A stretch of DNA of 55,176 bases from Candidatus Zhuqueibacterota bacterium (lineage in GTDB: Bacteria; Zhuqueibacterota; Zhuqueibacteria; Residuimicrobiales; Residuimicrobiaceae), in NCBI GenBank assembly GCA_963169875.1, contig CAUJEL010000139.1, positions 1-55,176 on the forward strand, read 5' to 3'. Within the stretch, counting starts at the first letter, position 1, and every line of letters starts with the position of its first letter. Both the position numbers and the translations under genes were made by a program. Under the pieces are notes generated by a model. That model saw nothing but the letters and a program-made list of their open reading frames with translations, did not search any database and was not told the origin of the DNA. Shown in pieces: positions 26,523-35,770 of this stretch.

Positions 26523-29237
26523 ATGAAGTATTCGATTCGAATTGTGCTCACACTTGTCCTGGTTTTTGTGCTCGCCAACGGGCTTTACGCCCAGACCGGG
26601 AAGATCGTCGGTCGCGTTTTTGATGGCGCTACCAAGCAGGCATTGATCGGTGCGAACGTGCAGGTTGCTGGCACCAGCCTGGGCGCTGTCAGCAATATGG
26701 ATGGCAACTTTACCATAACGGGCGTGAGTGCCGGGGATCAACAGGTAAAAGTTACCTTTGTGGGTTACGAGTCGGTTGAAAAAACTTTGGCCGTGACAGC
26801 CAATAAAACTGTCACTGCGAATTTTTCACTGACGCCGACCATGATCATGACAAAGGGTATCAGTATCTTCGCCGATCGTGCTAAGGAACGCGAAACACCG
26901 GTGGCGTTCACCAATGTGCAGAAGCAGGAGATGACCGCCAGGTTGGGCTCTCGTGATATTCCGCTGGTGCTGACGACCACGCCAAGTGTGTATGCCACCA
27001 CAGGCGGAGGCGGGGCGGGAGACGCCCGCGTCAATGTCCGCGGTTTTGATCAGCGCAACGTCGCCATCATGATCAATGGTGTGCCGGTGAACGATATGGA
27101 GAACGGCTGGGTGTACTGGTCCAACTGGGATGGCGTCTCCGATGCCACCTCTTCCATCCAGATGCAGCGCGGTCTCAGCGCCGTCAATTTGGCCACGCCT
27201 TCCATCGGCGGCACCATGAACATCATCACCGATCCCACCTCGCAATCCGCCGGCATCCTGGCGCGTCAGGAAATTGGCAGTGAGGGCTTTTTGAAGACCA
27301 CCGTCAGCGCCTCCAGCGGGCTTATCAATGAAAAATTCTCCGTCAATGGCACTGTGGTGCGCAAGACGGGTGACGGTATCGTCGACAAAACCTATACTGA
27401 TGCATGGGCGTATTATCTGGGCGCAGCGTATAACCTTAATGCCAAAAACCGCCTCGAGCTCTACGCGTTGGGTGCCCCGCAAAAACATGGTCAAGCCACC
27501 AACAAGCAGAACATCGGCGTGTATGACAAAGCGTTTGCACTCGGCCTCGATGGCTATGATCCAGCTGCGGCGGAGAAATACGTCGAATCCGCATCCGGCC
27601 GTAACTACAACCAGAACTGGAACAAGGTGGATCCGTCCTATACAGCCAAACAGTTCTATAATGGCAAAGAGCACGAACGTCACGGCACAGACTTTATCAA
27701 TGAACGCGAAAATTATTACCACAAGCCCATTGTCAATCTCAACTGGTTCTCGCAACTCAGCGACAAAGCGGCGCTCTATTCGGTGGTGTACTATTCCGGC
27801 GGCACCGGCGGAGGATCCGGGACCTATGGATCTGTCACCAGCGACAAGACGCAGTTTCCCAATCCGCGCGATTGGAACGCAACCATCGCCGCCAATCAGG
27901 CCAGCACCACGGGCGCCAAAGGCATTCTGCGCAACAGCACTAATAATCAGTGGACGGTGGGCGCCATTTCCAAGTTCAATTACGAGTTCAGCAAGAATGT
28001 AAAAAGCGCGATTGGCGTGGATTGGCGTACGGCCTCGGTCGACCATTTCCGCGAAGTACGCGACCTGCTCGGCGGCGAATACTATGTCGATCTCAAGGCC
28101 GACAAAGTGAGCCCGAGAAGCGATTTCTGGAGCGCCGAACAAACCAAGCGCAAACTCGGCGATAAAGTCGATTATGATTTCACAAACGACATCAACTGGA
28201 TGGGTTTCTTTGGCCAGACTGAATACTCCAAAGACAAGATCACCGCTTACGGTATGGCGGGCTACTCCATGGTGAAATACAACCATACCAACCACTTCAA
28301 AAAAGGGGACGACGGCAATGAGTTGACCCTCGAGAGCGATTGGATCGGCGGCGTTCAGGTTAAAGGCGGTGCCAGCTACCGCGCCACTGATAACATGAAT
28401 GTATACGCCAATGTTGGTCATGTTTCCAAAGTCCCGATTCTGGATAACGTCATCAGCGATGTCACTTCTTCTTTGGCTAAAAATCCCAAGAATGAGACCT
28501 TCCTCTCTTTTGAGGTAGGGACCAACATTCATCTCCTCGACAACAAACTGGCGGCCAAACTCAACATCTATCACACCAACTGGAACGACCGCGCCAAAAC
28601 CTACGGCATCATCGATGAGACCGGCGATGAAAGCATCATCTTCATTTCCGGCATGGATCAGGTGCACCAGGGTGTTGAGCTCGAGTTGGCTTATCAGCCC
28701 GTTCGTTTGCTTCGCTTTGATGCTGCGATGGGCCTCGGCAGCTGGAAAAACACCAATGACGTTTCCGGATACTATAAAGATTACTCCGGAGCCGTGGAAA
28801 AAACCGTTGACTATAATTTCTACGTCAAGGATCTCAAGGTTGGCGATCAGCCGCAAACTCAGCTGGTGCTGGCGACCACGGTTTTCCCGATTGACGGGGC
28901 CCGCCTCGAAGTGATCGCTCGCCATTACCGCGATCATTACGCTTCCTGGGACCCGTTTGGCCGCACCAAATCCACAGATCGTGCCCAAAGCTGGAAAGCA
29001 CCGGACTATACGGTTGTCGATTTGCACGCTGCCTATACGCTGCCCGTTTCCGTTGGCAAGGCGAAATTCCAGCTGTTTGCTCACGTCTTTAATTTGCTCG
29101 ATGAAGTCTACATCCAGGACGCTGTGGATAACAGTTCCTACAGCGCGTTCGGCGACAAAACCCACGCTGCCGACGATGCAGAGGTATGGATGGGCTTGCC
29201 GCGCAATTTCAACTTCGGCGTCCAGGTCAACTATTAG
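26523..29237 (+). CDS. Second TonB-dependent receptor
   Basis: A 904-residue receptor with signal peptide (about 24 residues, ending LYAQ). A carboxypeptidase-like domain (about 26-105: VGRVFDGATKQALIGANV, MDGNFTITGVSAGDQQV) precedes the plug (about 125-240: VNVRGFDQRNVAIMINGVPVNDMENGW, IGGTMNIITDP). The barrel ends NFNFGVQVNY. It is only distantly like the receptor at 21419, so it is not a recent duplicate. Ribosome binding site: AAGGAGG 8-14 nt upstream of the ATG. It has its own 134-bp leader and is closed by a strong terminator, so it may be transcribed alone. The substrate is unknown; no SusD-like partner is nearby. Confidence 0.9.
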   Translation: MKYSIRIVLTLVLVFVLANGLYAQTGKIVGRVFDGATKQALIGANVQVAGTSLGAVSNMDGNFTITGVSAGDQQVKVTFVGYESVEKTLAVTANKTVTANFSLTPTMIMTKGISIFADRAKERETPVAFTNVQKQEMTARLGSRDIPLVLTTTPSVYATTGGGGAGDARVNVRGFDQRNVAIMINGVPVNDMENGWVYWSNWDGVSDATSSIQMQRGLSAVNLATPSIGGTMNIITDPTSQSAGILARQEIGSEGFLKTTVSASSGLINEKFSVNGTVVRKTGDGIVDKTYTDAWAYYLGAAYNLNAKNRLELYALGAPQKHGQATNKQNIGVYDKAFALGLDGYDPAAAEKYVESASGRNYNQNWNKVDPSYTAKQFYNGKEHERHGTDFINERENYYHKPIVNLNWFSQLSDKAALYSVVYYSGGTGGGSGTYGSVTSDKTQFPNPRDWNATIAANQASTTGAKGILRNSTNNQWTVGAISKFNYEFSKNVKSAIGVDWRTASVDHFREVRDLLGGEYYVDLKADKVSPRSDFWSAEQTKRKLGDKVDYDFTNDINWMGFFGQTEYSKDKITAYGMAGYSMVKYNHTNHFKKGDDGNELTLESDWIGGVQVKGGASYRATDNMNVYANVGHVSKVPILDNVISDVTSSLAKNPKNETFLSFEVGTNIHLLDNKLAAKLNIYHTNWNDRAKTYGIIDETGDESIIFISGMDQVHQGVELELAYQPVRLLRFDAAMGLGSWKNTNDVSGYYKDYSGAVEKTVDYNFYVKDLKVGDQPQTQLVLATTVFPIDGARLEVIARHYRDHYASWDPFGRTKSTDRAQSWKAPDYTVVDLHAAYTLPVSVGKAKFQLFAHVFNLLDEVYIQDAVDNSSYSAFGDKTHAADDAEVWMGLPRNFNFGVQVNY

Positions 29238-29251
29238 TCTTGCAATGGTTC

Positions 29252-29281
29252 AAAAAAGCCCCCCTTTGCGGGGGCTTTTTT
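29252..29281 (+). terminator. Rho-independent terminator of the receptor cluster
   Basis: A6-GCCCCC stem, short loop, GGGGGC-T6, starting 15 bp after the receptor stop codon. The flanking A and T runs make it usable in both directions. Confidence 0.93.
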
Positions 29282-29521
29282 ATTGGTGGGCGTTTGGCAT
29301 GACCCATGCATTTGGGGTCGCTCGTTTGCAGTCAGTCTCCCGGCCGGAATGCTATCTTATTTTATTGGCAACTAGTTCGCGCTGCCTTTTGGCACTCTAG
29401 TCGGCCCGGGCTGGAAAACGGATGTTTTTCAAGCCGTTTTCCGTATTTATTGGACAGTCCCAAGATTAATGAAAATAATATCCTTGAATAATTATAGGAA
29501 TATCTTTATTTTAATGCTGTT

Positions 29522-29642
29522 ACAGCGGATCAGAGATTAACCCGGATTCTGTACTAACTTGCCCGCAGCGATTATATGCCCGCACCGCGTGGGTGCATTG
29601 AATAGGGATTACGTCCACCGTTGACAGCGGATCAAAGATTAA
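29522..29642 (+). repeat. 19-bp direct repeat in a 400-bp gap
   Basis: ACAGCGGATCAGAGATTAA (29522-29540) recurs at 29624-29642 with one mismatch, 102 bp apart. It sits in the non-coding stretch 29282-29678, where no gene, tRNA or promoter was recognised. It may be a remnant of duplicated or inserted DNA. Confidence 0.6.
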
Positions 29643-29678
29643 GCCCTGCTACGGCATGGCTGCGTTGTTCTCATAAAA

Positions 29679-30503
29679 ATGTTTAAGCCTGGAGATCTGG
29701 TACTGCGCATGAAAACGCCTCCCTGCCGAATTCTCTGGAGCGGAAACCTGCAGCAAGCGCAGGTGGCCGTGGAGTGGTCCCCGCAGCCGTTTCTTCTTCC
29801 GCCAGAACTCGCCGCGGCGATCGATATGGAATGGAGCAGCCGGGCACTGGAAGGGTATTTCAATGGGGCCCTGGCGCGGTTGCAGCGTTGGCGGGGAGAT
29901 GAACAGCAGTTAATCCTGTGGCTGCAGCCGTCGGATTACAAAACCCTGCTCTATTCGAACCGGCATGTCGCAGAAATAAGGGCACGATGGGGTGAGGAAT
30001 TGCTGTCGCACGCACTGGGCATCAGTGCTGTGGTGGCTTGTGCGGATGGCCAACTGGTTTTAATGAAACGCAGCCAAAGTGTGGGCGAATTTCCCGGCGC
30101 TTTCGATGTTTTTGGCGGCCACATCGACATATCGCATGACGGTCAGCGCCCCGATTTGTTCGCAGCCATCGCTCAGGAGCTGCAGGAAGAAGCACGTCTT
30201 TTCCGGACAGAGTATGAGTTTTACTGCATTGGCCTGTTGCAGACGTGCGCGGCGCTCAAGCCGGAGCTGGTTTTTGCGGTGAGTTGTTTTTCTGATAGCG
30301 CACGGCTGCTGTCCGGCTCGCAAACAGCCAAAGACAGGGCGGAGTACGACCGGTTATTTACGCTTTCCTGTGAGGAAAATGCAATTGCCCTGTTCCTCGC
30401 AGAACAAGGTGAAAGGATCAGTCCATCCGCATTTGGATGTCTGCAGATTTATAAGGATTATTTGAAGCGCATCATCAAGGAAGAAAATCATGCAAAACGA
30501 TGA
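29679..30503 (+). CDS. Nudix hydrolase, NUDT22-like
   Basis: A 274-residue protein. The C-terminal half is a Nudix domain: a GAFDVFGGHID turn followed at unusual distance by IAQELQEEARL, the counterpart of the REUXEE helix. The non-standard Nudix box, the preceding LVLMKRSQSVGEFPG and the N-terminal region with YFNGALARLQRW and LLYSNRH resemble NUDT22, a UDP-sugar diphosphatase that also has a degenerate box. A UDP-sugar or nucleotide-sugar substrate is inferred. The first ATG lacks a ribosome binding site; an in-frame ATG at 29709 is a possible alternative. The stop overlaps the start of ssb by 14 bp. Confidence 0.65.
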   Translation: MFKPGDLVLRMKTPPCRILWSGNLQQAQVAVEWSPQPFLLPPELAAAIDMEWSSRALEGYFNGALARLQRWRGDEQQLILWLQPSDYKTLLYSNRHVAEIRARWGEELLSHALGISAVVACADGQLVLMKRSQSVGEFPGAFDVFGGHIDISHDGQRPDLFAAIAQELQEEARLFRTEYEFYCIGLLQTCAALKPELVFAVSCFSDSARLLSGSQTAKDRAEYDRLFTLSCEENAIALFLAEQGERISPSAFGCLQIYKDYLKRIIKEENHAKR

Positions 30504-30990
30504 AATACCCCATATCGGGCCGGAAAATCTCGGCGAGCCGCCGCAGGCTGCCAGGGCGCGGGATTTTGCCTTTCCCGGCGTAAACCGTGTGGCCATTGCC
30601 GGGAAATTGATTCAAGATCCCCCACTGCGCTATACCACACGCGGCGTGCCAGTCACCAATTTTGTTATCGTGACTTCGCCTGAAGTCGAGCCTGCGGCCG
30701 TGGAGGGATTGGATCGTCCGCCCTGCTATATCAGTGTGGTGGTATGGGCGCAGCAGGCGGTGCAGTGCAACAAGTATCTGCACAAGGGGAATTCCGTCCT
30801 CATCATCGGCGAGTTGCAATCGATGCCCAACCATGCTCCGGAACGCAATTATTTTCCGGTTCAGGTCAATGCGCAGTGGATTCAGTATCTTGAGCGCGGC
30901 ACGGTGACCATCAATGAATCGGACTATGAAGGAGAGGATGAGGCCGAGGAGAATACCCCGATGCAGGAGTCCGCGGCAGAGCCGACTTAA
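30490..30990 (+). CDS. ssb: Single-stranded DNA-binding protein
   Basis: A 166-residue SSB with one OB fold (VNRVAIAGKLIQDPPLRYTTRGVPVTNFVIVTS, then CYISVVVWAQQAVQCNKYLHKGNSVLIIGELQS). A highly acidic tail (ESDYEGEDEAEEN) stands in the place of the protein-interaction tail, but the usual final DDxxPF motif is missing: the protein ends QESAAEPT. It may therefore be a second, specialised SSB rather than the housekeeping one. AAGGAAG lies about 7 nt before the ATG, inside the end of the Nudix gene. Its stop converges with lptD, sharing TTAA. Confidence 0.82.
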   Translation: MQNDEIPHIGPENLGEPPQAARARDFAFPGVNRVAIAGKLIQDPPLRYTTRGVPVTNFVIVTSPEVEPAAVEGLDRPPCYISVVVWAQQAVQCNKYLHKGNSVLIIGELQSMPNHAPERNYFPVQVNAQWIQYLERGTVTINESDYEGEDEAEENTPMQESAAEPT

Positions 30991-33623
30991 TATCCCAGCA
31001 CGCTGCCGGCGCCGCCAAAGCGCTCCAGTTTGATGTCGCGCAAACTCGGCGACTTGACATTAATGCGGAAGAAAACCCGCTTGCCCATGCCCGACGGCAC
31101 CCAATCCACCGACGCCTCCCAGCAGTGCAGATCGCGATAGAAAGTGAAACGATGGTAGGAGATTTGCCTTTTTTCAATATCGATGTGGGAGCTGTACCCG
31201 ACCCGCCATTTTTCTGTGAGATTGAGTTCCGCGCCAGAGATGTCGAGGTAATAGCGTTTGCTGGGTTTGTCGGGATTGGACTTGTCGAGATAAAAATTGA
31301 ACATGAAATTGACGCGCCAGGGAATGCTGGCATGCCCCATGAGGCGGTCATCGGCGAAACGCCGGCCCTGACGCAGCAACGCTTCCTCTTCTACAGAAAG
31401 ATCATCCGACCATCTCAAGCTGTCCGAGCCGATGCCGCTGCTGTCTTGCCCACTTGCGCCCTTATCCTTGGATTCCCCTTTGCCCTCCAACCGCAGTGAA
31501 AAGCTCAAATTGAGCGAAGTCAGGCGCATGAAATCCCCTTTTTTCCAGCCATCCTCCTCAAAGAGATAACGATTGACGCGTGTCTTTTTCTCCGGGTCCC
31601 AGGCATAAAACGAGTGACTGGTGCCGGCGCTGAGACTGAAATTGCGCGCCGGATTGGCTTGCCAGGAACTGCGCAGATCGGATAGCCGGTACTGATCCGC
31701 TTCGAAATTATATCCCGTATTGAAATCCATGGAGAAGAGATCGATCTTTTTGGTTTTTTCACCCTGGCCGCGTTTCATCTGAAACAGGTTGCGCACCGAG
31801 AGGTTGAGCAGCTGACTGCCACCGCTCGGCGTGGTGCCGCCGAAGCGGTCTTTTTTGTAGGTTTTGCCGGTTGAGTCTTTGATATCGACGAAATAGCCCC
31901 AACTGCTGCCGGAAAAATCGGGCCGGTAGCTGAACGAGAGGGACGGCGTGACCACATGGCGGATGGCTTGAATATCCGCGATGCCCGGATAGAACACACC
32001 ATATAGTTTGGTGTTGGCAGATGCGCTGTAGCTGAAAGTGTGCCGCGCCGCCGGGCCCTTTTTTTCCTGACTTTCGATTTGTCCGTTGGCTGGATTCACG
32101 GCATAGGAGAAGGTTTTGTCGTACCAGTCCTGATCAATGGAGAGGGAATGGTTGACGGCGAGAATGTTGAAATATTTTTTGGGGCTGTTCAAAGAAAAAG
32201 AGAGGTCGTTGTTGAGCTGGCGGTTACGATCGATTTTTTTAATGGTATCCAGAGCGGTTCTTTGCAAATACTCCCGCTGGGAGTTTATGTAATTGGAACC
32301 CCAGGAGAAATAGAGATTGGAATACCAATGACTCTCCCGGCGCGAACGGCCGCCCCTGGCTGGCTTGAAGAGCTGAGTTTGACTCTTGCGCAATGAAATC
32401 TGCGGCAGGGTGGTCTGGGTGACATCGTCGCTGAGATCCCGCGTCTGGGAGAAATTGGCGCTCAGGCTGATCTTTTGTTCGCTCCAGTATTTGCTGTAGG
32501 TGGCGTTGGAGCGCAGCTGCCGCTGCAGGCGCGTATCGAGGTTGGCGCTGAAATCGCGGTAGTAGCTTTTATCGCTGACAAAGGTGCCGCTGGCGCTGAA
32601 CCGGGATGAGGGATCGATTTCGTGGTTATGGCGAAAGGTGACGTCCCAGCGCCGCGATTGGGTGCCGCTGGCAAAATCCTTGCGCGTCCAGGATCCGTTG
32701 ATGCTGCCGTTGAGCAGATAGCGGATGGCATAGTTGGCGCCCGCATCGAACAGCCAGCCCGATTTTTCAAAAAAATCAACCGTGGCGCGGGCATCGAAAT
32801 AATCGCTGGCCGCCCAGTAGTAGCCGAGACCGCGCAGGTAACGGCCTTCGCTGGTGCTCTCGCCATAGCGCGGGATGATGATGCCGGAGCTGCGCCCCTT
32901 TTTGAGGGGAAAAAAGGCAAAGGGCAGGGCGGCCACGGGGATGTGACCCAGATACATGACAATGGGTTTGGCGATGACGCGTTCATTGACGATCATTTTC
33001 AGTTTGGCGGCATGAAAACAAAAATGCGGATTCGAATCCAGATCGCAGGTCGTGAAGGTGGAGTTGGTGACGTTGAATGTCTTGTCGCCCACCATCTTGA
33101 TCTGACTGCCGAGATAATGTCCGTCTTCGAATTTGGTCCGGCCACGCACGACCCGGCCTTTTTCGGTCTTGTAATTATAGATCATCATGGCGCCGGTCAT
33201 CTGTGAGTCGCCATCGATGAGCAGCGGCTCGTGCCGCATCACCAGCTGGCGCGTGGAGTCGGTGCCGGTTTCGTTTTTGACCCAGGCGGAGTCGGGCAGG
33301 CCCTCGGCGGTGAGCGTGCTCGAGTCCCAGTCGATGGTGATCTTGCCCGCTTTTAAGGTCATGTTCTTATAGTTTACCATGGCATCGCCGACAAAATAGC
33401 TTTTGCGCGATTCCACATCGTTCATGATGAATTTAGCCTGATAGACAATGATGGTGTCGACATCGGAGGCCGTCTCTGCTTGAGCCGCGGGTTGGATGGT
33501 CGTGTCGGTTTGGCTGGGGACAAGCGTTTCCTGAGCAAGGCTGATGGTGACCAGAGTGAACAGAAGCAGGCTATATGAGATAAAGGCGCGCAAGGGTATC
33601 CTCAAGTATGCAGAGACGATCAA
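30987..33623 (-). CDS. lptD: LPS assembly outer-membrane protein LptD
   Basis: An 878-residue LptD homologue with a signal peptide of about 30 residues. The N-terminal OstA/LptA-like beta-jellyroll (about 60-190) includes ESRKSYFVGDAMVNYKNMTLKAGKI. The family signature around 195-265 has TTCDLDSNPHFCFHA and AALPFAFFPLKKGRSSGIIIPRYG. The remaining 600 residues form the large barrel, ending GAGSVLGY. LptD with LptE places lipopolysaccharide in the outer leaflet, so this organism probably makes LPS. The ATG overlaps the rarA stop by 4 nt, and the stop overlaps that of ssb on the other strand. Confidence 0.88.
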   Translation of the reverse strand: MIVSAYLRIPLRAFISYSLLLFTLVTISLAQETLVPSQTDTTIQPAAQAETASDVDTIIVYQAKFIMNDVESRKSYFVGDAMVNYKNMTLKAGKITIDWDSSTLTAEGLPDSAWVKNETGTDSTRQLVMRHEPLLIDGDSQMTGAMMIYNYKTEKGRVVRGRTKFEDGHYLGSQIKMVGDKTFNVTNSTFTTCDLDSNPHFCFHAAKLKMIVNERVIAKPIVMYLGHIPVAALPFAFFPLKKGRSSGIIIPRYGESTSEGRYLRGLGYYWAASDYFDARATVDFFEKSGWLFDAGANYAIRYLLNGSINGSWTRKDFASGTQSRRWDVTFRHNHEIDPSSRFSASGTFVSDKSYYRDFSANLDTRLQRQLRSNATYSKYWSEQKISLSANFSQTRDLSDDVTQTTLPQISLRKSQTQLFKPARGGRSRRESHWYSNLYFSWGSNYINSQREYLQRTALDTIKKIDRNRQLNNDLSFSLNSPKKYFNILAVNHSLSIDQDWYDKTFSYAVNPANGQIESQEKKGPAARHTFSYSASANTKLYGVFYPGIADIQAIRHVVTPSLSFSYRPDFSGSSWGYFVDIKDSTGKTYKKDRFGGTTPSGGSQLLNLSVRNLFQMKRGQGEKTKKIDLFSMDFNTGYNFEADQYRLSDLRSSWQANPARNFSLSAGTSHSFYAWDPEKKTRVNRYLFEEDGWKKGDFMRLTSLNLSFSLRLEGKGESKDKGASGQDSSGIGSDSLRWSDDLSVEEEALLRQGRRFADDRLMGHASIPWRVNFMFNFYLDKSNPDKPSKRYYLDISGAELNLTEKWRVGYSSHIDIEKRQISYHRFTFYRDLHCWEASVDWVPSGMGKRVFFRINVKSPSLRDIKLERFGGAGSVLGY

Positions 33624-34960
33624 CGTTTTCTTTTGGGCCAGAGCTGCAGCAGCCGCTCTTTGATGCGTTTTTCGATGCCATTTTCACTCGGGCGATAAAA
33701 AACCACTGGTTTTAACTCGGGCGGGAAGTAGTTTTGTTCCACAAAGCCACCGCTGTCGTGCGGATATTTGTAACCGCTGGCATAACCCTGTTCTTTCATC
33801 AACCGCGTCGGCGCATTGCGCAGGTGCAGCGGCACATCGGCGGGCTGGCCTTGATGCAAGCACTCGGTGGCCGCCTCGATACCGCGATAGGAGGCATTGC
33901 TCTTGGCGGCGCTGGCCAAATAAGTCGTTGCCTGCGCCAGCACAATGCGCGCCTCCGGCATGCCGATGGCGTGAACCGCCGAGAAGGCCGAGGTGGCAAC
34001 CATCAGGCCATGGGGATCGGCGTTGCCGATGTCTTCTGCGGCGAGGATGATCAGACGCCGGGCGATGAACAGGGGATCTTCGCCGGCATCGAGCATGCGC
34101 GCCAGCCAATACAGCGCGGCATCCGGATCGGAACCGCGGACGCTTTTGATAAACGCGGATATGACATCGTAATGATATTCGCCCTGTTTGTCGTAGAGCA
34201 GGGTGCGGCGCTGCATGGCTTCCTCGATGAGCGCGCGATCGATGACGCGGCGGCCCTCCGGGTCAGGCTGCGCCATTTTGGCGGCCAGCTCCAGAGCTGT
34301 GAGGGCGTTGCGGCCATCGCCGCCGGCCAACTTGATCAACAGGATGCGCGATTCCGGCAGCAGATCGAGGTGCTGCTGCTTCAGCCACTCATCCTGCTGC
34401 AGGGCGCGGCTGATCATGAGATCGAGCTGTTCATCGCTCAAGGATTCGAGTTTGAAGACGCGGCAGCGGGAGAGCAGCGCCGAGATGACTTCAAAGCTTG
34501 GGTTCTCCGTGGTGGCGCCGATGAGGAGGATGGTGCCGTCCTCGACGCTGTGCAGCAGCGCATCCTGCTGCGCTTTGTTGAAACGATGAATTTCATCGAT
34601 AAACAGAATAGGGCGCTGACCGCCGGATTGACGGTTTTCCTGCGCCTGGGCGATGATTTTGCGCACATCGGCCACGCCAGCGGTCACCGCGCTGATGCCA
34701 TGAAACGGCGCCCGGGTCTCCGCGGCGATGATGCGCGCCAGGGTGGTCTTGCCGGTGCCCGGAGGCCCCCAGAAAATCATCGAAACCAGTTGATCGCTGG
34801 CGATGACGCGGCGCAGGATTTTATCGGGCCCCAGCAAATGGGATTGACCGATGAATTCCGCAAGGGAATGCGGTCGCACCCGTTCCGCCAGCGGAACGGA
34901 ATCCGGTTGTGCCATCTGTGCAGAAGGTTTTTCGTTGATCAGAGTCATGTTTGTCATCAT
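33620..34960 (-). CDS. rarA: Replication-associated recombination protein RarA
   Basis: A 446-residue AAA+ ATPase of the RarA/MgsA/WHIP family. Motifs: RPHSLAEFIGQSHLLG, Walker A WGPPGTGKTT, Walker B ILFIDEIHRFNKAQQD, sensor 1 IGATTENPSF and arginine-finger region SALLSRCRVF. The C-terminal part has the tetramerisation domain (YASGYKYPHDSGGFVEQNYFP). It acts at stalled replication forks, clamp-loader-like. The ATG at 34960 was chosen at the first of MMTNM; upstream codons to 35065 show no conservation and no start has a strong ribosome binding site. It is 4 nt overlapped with lptD. Confidence 0.93.
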   Translation of the reverse strand: MMTNMTLINEKPSAQMAQPDSVPLAERVRPHSLAEFIGQSHLLGPDKILRRVIASDQLVSMIFWGPPGTGKTTLARIIAAETRAPFHGISAVTAGVADVRKIIAQAQENRQSGGQRPILFIDEIHRFNKAQQDALLHSVEDGTILLIGATTENPSFEVISALLSRCRVFKLESLSDEQLDLMISRALQQDEWLKQQHLDLLPESRILLIKLAGGDGRNALTALELAAKMAQPDPEGRRVIDRALIEEAMQRRTLLYDKQGEYHYDVISAFIKSVRGSDPDAALYWLARMLDAGEDPLFIARRLIILAAEDIGNADPHGLMVATSAFSAVHAIGMPEARIVLAQATTYLASAAKSNASYRGIEAATECLHQGQPADVPLHLRNAPTRLMKEQGYASGYKYPHDSGGFVEQNYFPPELKPVVFYRPSENGIEKRIKERLLQLWPKRKR

Positions 34961-35097
34961 CTTGACGTGTTTGATAGTGATGGAATTTACCAAAATTTGC
35001 CGGCAATTGCAAGGCACAAAAGAGGCCATGGCTTTTTTTAAAATAGGCAAAAAAACATGTAACATTTTTGATTTTGTTTAGTATATTATTAGATGTA

Positions 35098-35109
35098 TAC
35101 CGAACGGTA
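35098..35109 (+). promoter_or_regulatory. Candidate TetR-family operator
   Basis: TACCG-AA-CGGTA, an inverted repeat 44 bp before the tetR start, inside the region divergent with rarA. The sequence TATACCGAACGGTAGGTA resembles operators of AcrR/TetR efflux repressors. An AT-rich TATATTATTAG patch (35082-35092) just upstream could be the -10 region, which the repressor would cover or adjoin. Confidence 0.5.
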
Positions 35110-35152
35110 GGTAAGGTTCTGCATCTTCAATCAGCTCTAGGAATGGGGGCTT

Positions 35153-35740
35153 ATGGCCTGCACTGAAACAGATACCAAAGAACATATATTTAAAATTGCT
35201 GCTCAGCTTTTTGCGGAAAAAGGTTTCAACGGCGTTTCCATGCGCGAACTCTCCGAACAATCCGGTGTTTCCAAACCTACGATCTATTACTATTTCGGCA
35301 GCAAGGAGGGCATCTACCGCGCCCTTCTGGAAGCGGGCATCGAGCACACCCAGGCCGATGTGGCGCGCATCCGCGCCTTGAATCTTTCGGTTCATGATGA
35401 ATTGGTGGTGATCATCAAGGAAAAGTTCCGCGATTGCCGGGAATACCCCGAGTTCAGCAAATTTTTCATCAGTGTGCACATGTCCATCGAAAAATTGACG
35501 TTTATTAATGATTTCAAGCAGCGTTCTGATGAACCGATGATGAAACTGGAGCAGCTGCTGCAACGGGGGGTGGAGAGTGGTGAATTTCGCAGTGACATCG
35601 ATATCAAGATGGCGGCTGATCTGCTCGGCTCCACCATTCTGTTTCATATCTGGCGGCTGATGGAATCAAAAGCAGCGAATGATTCTGATCAGCTGGCTGA
35701 AAAAATAGTTGATACCTTATGCAATGGTTTGCGTAAATAA
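35153..35740 (+). CDS. TetR/AcrR-family repressor of the efflux operon
   Basis: A 195-residue regulator. The N-terminal helix-turn-helix is canonical (IFKIAAQLFAEKGFNGVSMRELSEQSGVSKPTIYYYFGSKEGIYRALL). The C-terminal ligand-binding helices are variable as usual. It precedes the TolC-adaptor-RND genes by 30 bp in the same direction, the standard arrangement of an autoregulated efflux operon in which a drug or lipid ligand releases the repressor. A palindromic operator is present upstream. Confidence 0.92.
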   Translation: MACTETDTKEHIFKIAAQLFAEKGFNGVSMRELSEQSGVSKPTIYYYFGSKEGIYRALLEAGIEHTQADVARIRALNLSVHDELVVIIKEKFRDCREYPEFSKFFISVHMSIEKLTFINDFKQRSDEPMMKLEQLLQRGVESGEFRSDIDIKMAADLLGSTILFHIWRLMESKAANDSDQLAEKIVDTLCNGLRK

Positions 35741-35770
35741 CTACATTAACCGGGCCTCGTGGAGGAACTC

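Noticed and set aside
26826-29165. 779-codon minus-strand frame opposite the second TonB receptor
   Set aside because: Antisense shadow; the plus-strand protein has signal peptide, plug and barrel motifs.
29306-29491. 61-codon frame after the receptor terminator
   Set aside because: No start signal, atypical composition, lies in repeat-bearing non-coding DNA.
33734-35041. 435-codon plus-strand frame opposite rarA
   Set aside because: Antisense shadow; RarA motifs on the minus strand are unambiguous.
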